From the NCBI RefSeq assembly GCF_000503895.1, contig NC_022997.1, positions 434,001-498,000 of the forward strand: a stretch of 64,000 nt of DNA, in the 5' to 3' direction. Below are positions 33,110-40,785 of the stretch, piece after piece. The notes under the pieces were generated by a model. It saw nothing but the letters and a program-made list of their open reading frames with translations, was not told the origin of the DNA and made no database searches. The DNA is from Hyphomicrobium nitrativorans NL23. Lineage in GTDB: Bacteria; Pseudomonadota; Alphaproteobacteria; Rhizobiales; Hyphomicrobiaceae. A program made the translations under genes and the position numbers. The first letter of the stretch is position 1. Every line of letters begins with the position of its first letter.

Positions 33110-33115
33110 TTTGCT

Positions 33116-33448
33116 TTAAGCGTCCGGGCAAGGGAGCGGTTTCGCGGCCTTGAGGATAGCCGAGACGACGCCGGGGAATTTGGCTTCGATCTCGGCGCAG
33201 CGGACCGTGTTCACGACCTCGGTGCCGCGCCGCTCGGAGCGGATCAGGCCCGCTTCCCGCAAAATCTGAAAGTGATGCGACTGGGTGGACTTCGCGAGAT
33301 GAGCGGGGGCCGCCGTGGAACAGTTGAGCGGGCAGTCGCCCGTGGCCAGCCGGCGCACGATTTCGAGGCGCACGGGGTCGGCAAGCGCGTAGAGCACGCT
33401 TTCAAGGCGCAGGTCATCGGTGGAAGGATGGAGAAATGGCCGCTGCAT
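33116..33448 (-). CDS. ArsR-family transcriptional regulator
   Basis: 110 aa winged-helix repressor: LESVLYALADPVRLEIVRRL, then AHLAKSTQSHHFQILREAGL (recognition helix) and IRSERRGTEVVNTVRCAEIE (wing). The phrase GDCPLNCS gives a Cys pair near the position of some ArsR metal sites, although the classical ELCVCDL motif is absent. It is divergent from a short-chain dehydrogenase gene and probably controls it. ATG 33448 is chosen; the frame is open to 33544. Confidence 0.85.
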   Translation of the reverse strand: MQRPFLHPSTDDLRLESVLYALADPVRLEIVRRLATGDCPLNCSTAAPAHLAKSTQSHHFQILREAGLIRSERRGTEVVNTVRCAEIEAKFPGVVSAILKAAKPLPCPDA

Positions 33449-33606
33449 GCCATCAGATATGGCAGGGGTGTTGCCATAATTCAATAGTTCGATAATCTTG
33501 AACTTCCGAAATCCCGCACCTATCTGGGGTTCAGCCCGCTCCAAGCCGGTTCGGCGCTCCCGTTTTGGCAGGCATCAGGAACACGCAGGATTATGGAGAA
33601 CTCCTC

Positions 33607-34377
33607 ATGGCACGTCCCCTTGAAGGCAAAGTTGCGCTGGTTACCGGCGCAAGCCGCGGCATTGGCCGGGCAATTGCGGAGCGCCTGGCCGCGGACGGTG
33701 CGCTCGTCGCCGTCCACTACGGCAGCAACCGCGGCGCGGCCGACGAAACCGTCGGGTCTATCGAGGCGGCGGGTGGAAAGGCGTTCGCGGTCGGCGCGAA
33801 CCTCGCTGCCTCCGATGGCGTGACGACGCTTTACGCGGCGCTCGATAAAGAGCTTCAGGCTCGCAACGGCTCGACCGCCTTGGACATCCTCGTCAACAAT
33901 GCGGGTATCGCGCCGTTCGTCAGCTTCGAGGATACGACCGAGGAAGTGCTGGACGAGATCTATGCCGTCAACGTGCGCTCCGTGTTCTTCATCTCGCAGC
34001 AGGGGGCCAAGCGGCTCCGGGACGGCGGGCGCATCGTCAACATCTCGAGCGGCGTCGTGCGCACGCCGTTCGTGGACGTGGCGGCCTATTCGGCGCTCAA
34101 GGCGCCGCTCGACAATCTCACCAAGACGCTGGCCGTGCTCCTGGGTCCGCGCGGGATCACCGTCAACGCCGTCTCGCCGGGCGCCATCGAGACCGACATG
34201 GGCGCGTTTCTCAAGGATCCTGCGGTGGCCGAGGGCATCAAGAGCAAGCAGGCGCTGAAGCGGATCGGCCAGGCGGAGGACATCGCCGACGTTGTCGGGT
34301 TCCTGGCCGGTCTCGAGTCGCGCTGGGTGACCGGGCAGGTCATCGAGGCCTCGGGCGGCTCGGCGCTGACGTTCTGA
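33607..34377 (+). CDS. Short-chain dehydrogenase/reductase
   Basis: 256 aa classical SDR. Cofactor motif TGASRGIG (13-20), NNAG at about 97-100, catalytic Ser about 147, Tyr161 and Lys165 in YSALK, and ITVNAVSPGAIETDM after it. The Arg in VHYGSNRG after the second strand suggests NADP(H). Good site GGAGAA before ATG 33607. The substrate is unknown. The divergent ArsR gene 158 bp away probably represses it, a common arrangement. Confidence 0.9.
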   Translation: MARPLEGKVALVTGASRGIGRAIAERLAADGALVAVHYGSNRGAADETVGSIEAAGGKAFAVGANLAASDGVTTLYAALDKELQARNGSTALDILVNNAGIAPFVSFEDTTEEVLDEIYAVNVRSVFFISQQGAKRLRDGGRIVNISSGVVRTPFVDVAAYSALKAPLDNLTKTLAVLLGPRGITVNAVSPGAIETDMGAFLKDPAVAEGIKSKQALKRIGQAEDIADVVGFLAGLESRWVTGQVIEASGGSALTF

Positions 34378-34508
34378 GCGATCAAGCTAAGAAATCAAAG
34401 AGCCCGGTTTTCGTCCGGGTGACGGAATGTGCGCGGCCGCCTACGCCCCTGTCCCCTGTGGCGGCTGCTGCTTCTCCCCCCGTTCCGTCACCCGTGCGAA
34501 GGCCGGGT

Positions 34509-35680
34509 TTACGTTGCCGAGAAATAGCCTTCGATGAAGCGGCGGTAGATGGCCGTGAGCTGCGTCAGCTCCGAGACCGGCACGTGCTCGTCGACGGCGT
34601 GGATCGTTTTGTTGACGGGGCCGAACTCGACCACCGGACAGAGATCCTTGATGAAGCGCGCGTCGGAGGTGCCGCCGCCCGTGGTGAGGGCTGGCGTGCG
34701 GCCCGTTTCCGCGCGAATTGCGGCGACGAGTTGCTCGACGAGGGGCCGTCGGGGCTCGTGAGAAATACGTCGCCGGTTCCGGAAACGTCGATGTCGTAAC
34801 GCGCATCGATCGTTGCGGCGGCGGCGGCAACCTGTTCCCGCAACCACGTTTCGATGGTCTCGCGGTTCCAGGTGTCGTTGTAGCGCACGTTCAGAATGGC
34901 GCGTGCTTCGGCAGGAATGACGTTCGATGCGCTGTTGGGCGCGGAGATCACCGTCGTTTGCAGGTTCGACGGCTGGAAGTGGGCCGTGCCGCGGTCGATC
35001 TCCACCGACGAGAGACGGTCGATGATGCGCGCGAGCTTCGGGATCGGGTTCTCGGCCTTTTGCGGATAGGCGGAGTGACCCTGACGGCCGTGCACGACGA
35101 CGTCCGCGTTGATCGAGCCGCGCCGGCCGATCTTGATTTCGTCGCCGAGGGCTTCGGGGTTCGAGGGTTCGCCGACGAGGCAGGCGCTGATCTGCTCGTC
35201 GCGGTCGCGCAACCATTCGAGCAGCTTCATCGTGCCGTTGATGGATGGCCCTTCCTCGTCGCCGGTGATGAGGAACGAGATCGAGCCGTGAAACTGGCTG
35301 CCCTCGCTCGCGAGATAGTCGAGGGCTGCGGCGACGAAGCAGGCAACGCCGCCCTTCATGTCCACCGCGCCGCGTCCGTAAAGAAGCCCATCGCGGATTT
35401 CGCCGGAGAATGGAGGGACGGTCCACGCGTCCACGCGACCGGGGGGCACCACATCGGTGTGGCCCGCGAAGCAGAGATGCGGCCCGGCATTGCCGATGCG
35501 CGCATAGAGATTTTCGACGTCGGGTGTGCCGGGCGTCGTGAAGGTGAGGCGGTGGCAGGTGAAGCCCGCGGGCTGCAGCACGTTTTCGAGCAGCGTCAGC
35601 GCGCCGCCTTCATCCGGCGTCACGCTTTCGCAGCGGACGAGCGCTTGGGTGAGGGCGATGGGATCTTGCTGCGGGATCAT
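34509..35680 (-). pseudogene. dapE: Succinyl-diaminopimelate desuccinylase with a frameshift
   Basis: The first 310 or so residues (ALVRCESVTPDEGGALTLLE, CFAGHTDVVPPGRVDAW, GRGAVDMKGGVACFVAAALD, ITGDEEGPSINGTMKL, VGEPSNP, RRGSINADVVVHGRQGHSAY) are intact DapE. At about 34741-34748 the frame breaks; the remaining 75 residues (PLVEQLVAAIRAETG, LTTGGGTSDARFIKDLCPVV, EFGPVNKTIHAVDEHVPVSE) continue one frame over. One missing base in the run GGCCCC restores a 390-codon gene. The step is normally essential for lysine and cell wall, so a sequencing error is as likely as a true lesion. Confidence 0.85.
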
Positions 35681-35771
35681 GATGCGGTTTCGCTGGTGGC
35701 TGACGTGGCGCCGAACGTACGGGTCATCCGAGGGCAAGGGAAGCACGCATTGGTGAAATGCTCAGATACGC

Positions 35772-35801
35772 AAAGAGGCCCCCGAACGGAGGCCTCTTTT
35801 T
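35772..35801. terminator. Bidirectional terminator between dapD and dapE
   Basis: AAAGAGGCC and GGCCTCTTT pair around a CCCGAACGGA loop, with TTTTT on the plus side and TTT on the minus. On the minus strand it follows dapD, so dapD and dapE are probably separate transcripts. Confidence 0.8.
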
Positions 35802-35829
35802 CAGTTCGAGATGTGGGCCCACGACTGGA

Positions 35830-36672
35830 TCAGTCGCGCAGCAGCTCGTTGATCGAGGTCTTGGAGCGGGTCTTCTCGTCTACGCGCTTGACGATGACGG
35901 CGCAGTAGAGGTTCGGGCCCGGCGTGCCGTCGGGGAGCGGCTTACCGGGCATCGTGCCGGACACGACGACCGAGTAGGGCGGCACCTTGCCGAAGAATTT
36001 CTCGCCGGTGGCGCGGTCGATGATGGTGGTGGATTGACCGAGATAGACGCCCATCGAGAGCACTGAGCCTTCGCCGACGTGTACGCCTTCGGCGACTTCC
36101 GCGCGGGCGCCGATGAAGCAGTTGTCCTCGATGATGACGGGGCCGGCTTGAAGCGGCTCCAGCACGCCGCCGATGCCCGCGCCGCCCGAGATGTGGCAGT
36201 TCTTGCCGATCTGCGCGCACGAGCCGACGGTGGCCCAAGTGTCGACCATGGTGCCGCTGTCGACGTAGGCACCGAGGTTGACGAACGAGGGGAGCAGCAC
36301 GACGCCGGGGGCGATGTAGGCCGAGTGACGCACGTAGGCGCCCGGCAGCACGCGGAAGCCGCCCTGCTTGAAGGTTTCTTCCGTCCAGCCTTCGAACTTG
36401 GGCGGTACCTTGTCCCAATAGACGGAGCCTGCCGGGCCGCCCGAGATGGTGCCCATGTCGTTCAGGCGGAAGGACAGAAGAACCGCTTTCTTGAGCCACT
36501 GGTTGACGACCCATTCGCCGTCTTTCTTCTCGGCCACGCGCGCCTTGCCGGAATCGAGCAGGTCGAGCGCCTTGACGACGGCGTCGCGGACGTCGCCCGT
36601 GGTGGCGGAGGTGACGCTGTCGCGGGCGTCCCAGGCGGTTTCGATCGTGCTCTGAAGGTCGACCATGCTCAT
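35830..36672 (-). CDS. dapD: Tetrahydrodipicolinate N-succinyltransferase
   Basis: 280 aa left-handed beta-helix enzyme that succinylates tetrahydrodipicolinate. The helix repeats are obvious ([80 protein letters not shown]). The N terminus [17 protein letters not shown] is DapD-like. ATG 36672 has GAGGAA upstream. Its product is further processed by DapC and by DapE, encoded next door. The upstream gap carries copy 6 of the hairpin-array repeat. Confidence 0.95.
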   Translation of the reverse strand: MSMVDLQSTIETAWDARDSVTSATTGDVRDAVVKALDLLDSGKARVAEKKDGEWVVNQWLKKAVLLSFRLNDMGTISGGPAGSVYWDKVPPKFEGWTEETFKQGGFRVLPGAYVRHSAYIAPGVVLLPSFVNLGAYVDSGTMVDTWATVGSCAQIGKNCHISGGAGIGGVLEPLQAGPVIIEDNCFIGARAEVAEGVHVGEGSVLSMGVYLGQSTTIIDRATGEKFFGKVPPYSVVVSGTMPGKPLPDGTPGPNLYCAVIVKRVDEKTRSKTSINELLRD

Positions 36673-36741
36673 GCGTTTCCTCGTGATCTGCGTATTTGAG
36701 GGTTCTTGGAGGTTTGCGGCCGGGCCGTCAATGCTTGGGGA

Positions 36742-36874
36742 ATTTTGTTTCGTACGCAAGTTGCGAGAAGCTTCGGATAAGAGGCCGGGTGTCGGTGGAT
36801 GGCCGCGGCAGCCCATGCGGAGCATGGCTTCGCCATGACCCGCGGGTCGCGTTGCTCCCGGGCGCTCGCGCGCC
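36742..36874 (+). repeat. Hairpin-array repeat, copy 6 (alternative tail)
   Basis: The head is TTTCGTACGCAAGTTGCGAG, AAGCTTCGGATAAGAGGCCG, then GTGGATGGCC, almost identical to copy 2. The tail is the alternative block seen in copy 3 (CATGCGGAGCATGGCTTCGC, then CATGACCCGCGGGTCGCGTT and GCTCCCGGG). A final GGCGC-TCGC-GCGCC hairpin followed by TTTTTT looks like a terminator. It lies upstream of dapD, reading opposite to it. Confidence 0.7.
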
Positions 36875-36956
36875 AGTTTTTTCGCGATAGGAGCTTTTCC
36901 TGGGTCCCGGCTCGGCGCTTGGCTGTCGTGCTGAAAGCATGCCTCCGGCATGGCCC

Positions 36957-37001
36957 GAAGGCACGCCTCCGGCGTGACCGCCTCGCTTGGCCGGGATGAC
37001 A
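36957..37001. repeat. REP-like unit, identical to one at 33065-33109
   Basis: 45 bp identical to the earlier unit, starting GAAGGCACGCCTCCGGCGTG. It lies directly downstream of the tlpA stop codon and may act as its 3' hairpin. Confidence 0.8.
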
Positions 37002-37011
37002 GAGGAGGAGG

Positions 37012-37668
37012 CTAGTTCAGCTCGGCCTGGATGAGCGCCTTGGCTTCGGGGGCGTCCCACTCGTAGGGGCCGGGCAGGCGGCCGATCTCTCGGCCTTCGG
37101 CGTCGATCAGGATCGTGGTCGGCATGCCGACGGCGCGGAGCGCCGAGCCGGAGCGGGTCGTCGTGTCGGAATAGAGCTTCAGGGACGTGACGCCGATCTC
37201 GTCCAAGAACTTCTGCGCGGTTTCGGGCCCGGCGCGGTCTACGGCGAGGGCGACCACCTCGAAGGTGTCGGAGCCGAATTCCTGCTGAAGGCGGTCGAGC
37301 GAGGGCATTTCCTCGCGGCAGGGTGCGCACCAGGTGGCCCAGAGGTTCAGGAGAATGGTCTTGCCCTTGAAGTCGGCAAGTGTCATCGGCTTGCCATCTC
37401 CGTCGGTGAAACGGACCTCGCCCAGGGGTTCGGGCGTGGCTTTGAAGACGAACGCCGGCATATCGGGGACCGTTTTCCGCGATGCAGTGGCCTCTCCCGT
37501 GGCCGCCGATTGGCCAGAAACGGCCATGGCGCCGTTGTCAGCGTTGTTGTCAGGGCGGCCAAGCGTGCCGTATACCGCCGCAAAGCCGACAAGAGCCGCG
37601 ACGGCGGCCAGGGCGATCACGGTGGCGTAGCTTTTCTTCGGCGCGCCGGCCGAGGTGCCGTTTTTCAT
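37012..37668 (-). CDS. tlpA: Thiol:disulfide interchange protein TlpA
   Basis: 218 aa membrane-anchored thioredoxin. One N-terminal membrane segment (ATVIALAAVAALVGFAAVYG) is followed by a linker and the periplasmic thioredoxin domain with WATWCAPCREEMPSLDRL; Cys114 and Cys117 form the active site, and the cis-Pro lies in AVGMPTTILID. In Bradyrhizobium TlpA reduces partners for cytochrome oxidase copper-centre assembly. The divergent position next to argH also occurs in rhizobia, to my memory. Confidence 0.9.
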   Translation of the reverse strand: MKNGTSAGAPKKSYATVIALAAVAALVGFAAVYGTLGRPDNNADNGAMAVSGQSAATGEATASRKTVPDMPAFVFKATPEPLGEVRFTDGDGKPMTLADFKGKTILLNLWATWCAPCREEMPSLDRLQQEFGSDTFEVVALAVDRAGPETAQKFLDEIGVTSLKLYSDTTTRSGSALRAVGMPTTILIDAEGREIGRLPGPYEWDAPEAKALIQAELN

Positions 37669-37720
37669 GGTTTCGTCTTTGCTTCCGGTTACTTAGGGTC
37701 TCGCGGAGGGCCCACTCCTC

Positions 37721-39130
37721 ATGACAGAGAAGAACGCCAACAAGATGTGGGGCGGCCGTTTCGCCGCTTCTCCCGCCGACGTCATGCAGGAGATAAATGT
37801 CTCGATCTCCTTCGACAAGGTCTTGGCGCCCCACGATATCCGGGGCTCAAAGGCGCATGCCGCGATGTTGAGCGAGGCGGGGATCATCACGAAGAGCGAT
37901 GCGCGCGAGATCCTGAAGGGGCTCGATCAGATCGCAGCAGAGATCGAAAGCGGCAAATTCGTCTTTTCGGAGGAGCTGGAAGACGTTCACATGAACGTCG
38001 AGAGCCGCCTCAAGGAATTGATCGGCGCGCCTGCCGGGCGGCTGCATACGGCGCGGTCGCGCAACGACCAGGTGGCGACGGATTTCCGGCTCTACGTCCG
38101 GGATGCGGCCGACGGGATCATTCAGAGCATCGTCGGCCTGCAAAAGGCTCTTGTCGCCAAGGCGGAGACGCACGCGGCCGTGGTCATGCCCGGCTTTACG
38201 CATTTTCAGCCGGGCCAGCCAGTGACCTTCGGCCACCATTTGCTCGCTTATGTCGAAATGCTGGGGCGGGATCGCGGGCGGTTCCAGGATGCGCGGCGGC
38301 GCCTCAACGAATGCCCGCTCGGATCGGCCGCGCTTGCCGGGACGTCGTTCCCCATCGACCGGGCGAAAACGGCTGAGGTTCTGGGTTTCGACCGGCCGAT
38401 GGCGAATTCGCTCGATGGCGTTTCGGACCGCGATTTCGCGCTCGAAATCCTGGCGGCGGCGTCCATTGCGGCCGTTCATCTGTCGCGGCTGGCGGAAGAA
38501 ATCGTGATCTGGATGACGCCGCAGTTCGGTTTCATCAAGCTTTCGGATCGGTTCACGACCGGTTCGTCGATCATGCCGCAGAAGCGCAATCCGGACGCGG
38601 CCGAGCTGGTGCGCGCCAAGATCGGGCGCATCGCGGGCGCGTTCCAGGGCCTGCTGATGGTGATTAAGGGGCTGCCGCTCGCCTATTCCAAGGATCTGCA
38701 GGAAGACAAGGAAGCGACGTTCGACGCACTCGATTCGCTACGGATCGGTCTTGCGGCCATGACCGGCATGGTGGCGGACCTGGAGCCGGTGGAAGAGGCC
38801 ATGCGGGCCGCCGCCGGCCGGGGCTACTCGACAGCGACGGACCTCGCGGACTGGCTGGTACGCGAACTCAAGATGCCGTTCCGGGATGCCCACCACGTGA
38901 CGGGGACCATCGTCAAGGCGGCCGAGGACAGGGGGCTGGACCTCGAAGACGTGCCGCTCGACGTGATGCAGGCGGTGGAGCCTAAGATCACGAAGGATGT
39001 TTTCTCGGTTCTTTCGGTCGAGAATTCCGTAAAATCCCGTAAGAGCTATGGGGGAACTGCGCCACAGAGCGTCGCGAAAATGGCCCGAGCTTGGGCGCGG
39101 CGCCTGGAAAAGGACGCGAGCGGGCGCTAA
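37721..39130 (+). CDS. argH: Argininosuccinate lyase
   Basis: 469 aa member of the fumarase/aspartase superfamily, catalysing the last step of arginine synthesis. The signature [12 protein letters not shown] is at about 281-292; [20 protein letters not shown] at the start and [20 protein letters not shown] are characteristic. Start ATG 37721 has GGAGGG upstream. It is divergent from tlpA (52 bp) and followed closely by lptM and lysA, forming an apparent operon. Confidence 0.96.
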   Translation: MTEKNANKMWGGRFAASPADVMQEINVSISFDKVLAPHDIRGSKAHAAMLSEAGIITKSDAREILKGLDQIAAEIESGKFVFSEELEDVHMNVESRLKELIGAPAGRLHTARSRNDQVATDFRLYVRDAADGIIQSIVGLQKALVAKAETHAAVVMPGFTHFQPGQPVTFGHHLLAYVEMLGRDRGRFQDARRRLNECPLGSAALAGTSFPIDRAKTAEVLGFDRPMANSLDGVSDRDFALEILAAASIAAVHLSRLAEEIVIWMTPQFGFIKLSDRFTTGSSIMPQKRNPDAAELVRAKIGRIAGAFQGLLMVIKGLPLAYSKDLQEDKEATFDALDSLRIGLAAMTGMVADLEPVEEAMRAAAGRGYSTATDLADWLVRELKMPFRDAHHVTGTIVKAAEDRGLDLEDVPLDVMQAVEPKITKDVFSVLSVENSVKSRKSYGGTAPQSVAKMARAWARRLEKDASGR

Positions 39131-39185
39131 GGTTGCCGCTGGTCCCACGAAGGTGCCTTCGGTGGGCAAACGGGGTTTGATCGCG

Positions 39186-39380
39186 ATGCAGGGTCGTTTC
39201 TGCGCATTTCTGGCCGTTGCGGCCCTGGCGTTCGCGCTGGGCGGATGCGGCGTGAGAGGATCGCTCGAAACGCCGCGTGCGAACGACAACACGGCGGAAG
39301 CTCAGTCCGGCCAGGGCAAGCCCGAAGGGGCGGCTCCGAAGGGCCACAAGGGTTTCGTGCTCGACGGGCTGTTGCGCTAA
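39186..39380 (+). CDS. lptM: LptM-type small lipoprotein
   Basis: 64 aa. A signal peptide (FCAFLAVAALAFALGGC) with lipobox cysteine is followed immediately by GVRGSLETP, equivalent to the GxKGxLxxP motif of LptM/YifL. LptM helps the LptD/LptE translocon fold correctly. The gene lies between argH and lysA, a conserved position in alphaproteobacteria; the E. coli gene also precedes dapF. ATG 39186 is chosen over longer frames that overlap argH. Confidence 0.85.
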   Translation: MQGRFCAFLAVAALAFALGGCGVRGSLETPRANDNTAEAQSGQGKPEGAAPKGHKGFVLDGLLR

Positions 39381-39434
39381 GCGGTCTCTCGTTATACCTG
39401 CGGTCGCTTCACACTCCGGACCGCGACCCGTCTC

Positions 39435-40709
39435 ATGCATCACTTCAGCTATAAGGGCGGCGTGCTTCACGCCGAGGACGTCTCTCTCGTGCGCATCGCC
39501 GCCGATGTGGGAACGCCGTTCTATTGCTATTCCTCGGCCACGCTGACACGGCACTACAAGGTGCTCGCGGAAGCTTTTTCCGGGCAGGACGCGACGATCT
39601 GCTTCGCGGTCAAGGCCAACTCGAACCAGGCCGTACTGGCGACCATGGCGCGGCTCGGCGCGGGTATGGACGTGGTGTCCGAGGGCGAGCTTCGGCGCGC
39701 GCGGGCCGCGGGTACGCCGGCCGAAAAGATCATCTTCGCAGGCGTGGGCAAGACGCGCGACGAGATGGCGTATGCGCTGCGGGAAGGCATCCAGAGCTTC
39801 AACGTGGAGAGCGAGCCGGAACTGGAGGCGCTGTCCGAAGTCGCCGCTGGGCTTGGCGTGACGGCGCGGGTCGCGATCCGCGTCAACCCGGATGTGGACG
39901 CCAAGACGCACGCCAAGATCTCGACCGGCAAGAGCGAGAACAAGTTCGGCATTCCGTACCTGAAGGCGGTGGAGCTTTATGCGGATGCGCGGAGGCTGCC
40001 TGCGCTCGCGGTCGAGGGAATCCATATGCATATCGGTAGCCAGATCACCGATCTGGCTCCGTTCCGCGATGCGTTCCGGCTGATGCGCGATCTCACGCTC
40101 GAACTCCGGCGTGAGGGGCACGAGATCCGCCACCTCGATATCGGCGGCGGGCTGGGCGTGCCCTATCGCGGCTCCAACGAGGTGCCGCCGCATCCGGACG
40201 AGTATGCCGCGCTCGTCAAAGCGGCCCTCGGCGATCTCGGTGCGAAGATCTATCTGGAGCCGGGCCGGATGATTGCGGGCAACGCGGGCATCCTGGTGAC
40301 GCGCGTCGTGTACGTGAAGCAGGGTGCGGGCAAGCGGTTCACGATCGTGGACGGGGCGATGAACGATCTCATCCGCCCGACGCTGTACGAGGCGTATCAC
40401 GAGGTGTGGCCGGTTACGGAAGCGCTCTCGGAGGAGCCGCCGGTGCTGCAGGACATCGTGGGGCCGGTGTGCGAAACGGGCGACTATCTCGCGCTGGAGC
40501 GGAAGCTCGCGCCGTTCGAAGCTGACGATCTCGTTGCGGTGATGACCGCGGGCGCCTATGGCGCGGTGATGTCCTCGACCTACAACACACGGCCGCTGGT
40601 GCCGGAAGTTCTCGTAAATGGAGCGGCTTACGAGGTCGTGCGCGCGCGGCCGACGTATGACGAGCTGATCGGTCTCGACCGGCTGCCGGAATGGCTGGCC
40701 GAGGACTGA
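39435..40709 (+). CDS. lysA: Diaminopimelate decarboxylase
   Basis: 424 aa fold-type III PLP enzyme that converts meso-diaminopimelate to lysine. The PLP lysine is Lys60 in CFAVKANSNQAVL; HIGSQITDLAPFRDAFRLM, DIGGGLGVPY, EPGRMIAGNAGILVTRV and GPVCETGDYLALER are diagnostic. It is the last gene of argH-lptM-lysA. A weak ribosome-binding site precedes ATG 39435. Confidence 0.95.
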   Translation: MHHFSYKGGVLHAEDVSLVRIAADVGTPFYCYSSATLTRHYKVLAEAFSGQDATICFAVKANSNQAVLATMARLGAGMDVVSEGELRRARAAGTPAEKIIFAGVGKTRDEMAYALREGIQSFNVESEPELEALSEVAAGLGVTARVAIRVNPDVDAKTHAKISTGKSENKFGIPYLKAVELYADARRLPALAVEGIHMHIGSQITDLAPFRDAFRLMRDLTLELRREGHEIRHLDIGGGLGVPYRGSNEVPPHPDEYAALVKAALGDLGAKIYLEPGRMIAGNAGILVTRVVYVKQGAGKRFTIVDGAMNDLIRPTLYEAYHEVWPVTEALSEEPPVLQDIVGPVCETGDYLALERKLAPFEADDLVAVMTAGAYGAVMSSTYNTRPLVPEVLVNGAAYEVVRARPTYDELIGLDRLPEWLAED

Positions 40710-40785
40710 GGTGGACCTTCGGACCCGTATGAACGTTAGCGCTTTGTAATGCCGCACCCTTAGGGGTCATGTTAGGTTTCCGAGC

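Noticed and set aside
36673-37011. N-terminal extension of dapD through the repeat
   Set aside because: The frame is open for 93 more codons, but it is the translated repeat. DapD homology and a GAGGAA site fix the start at 36672.
38988-40757. 589-codon minus-strand frame opposite lysA
   Set aside because: It has His/Arg-rich shadow composition and lies entirely opposite lysA and the end of argH.
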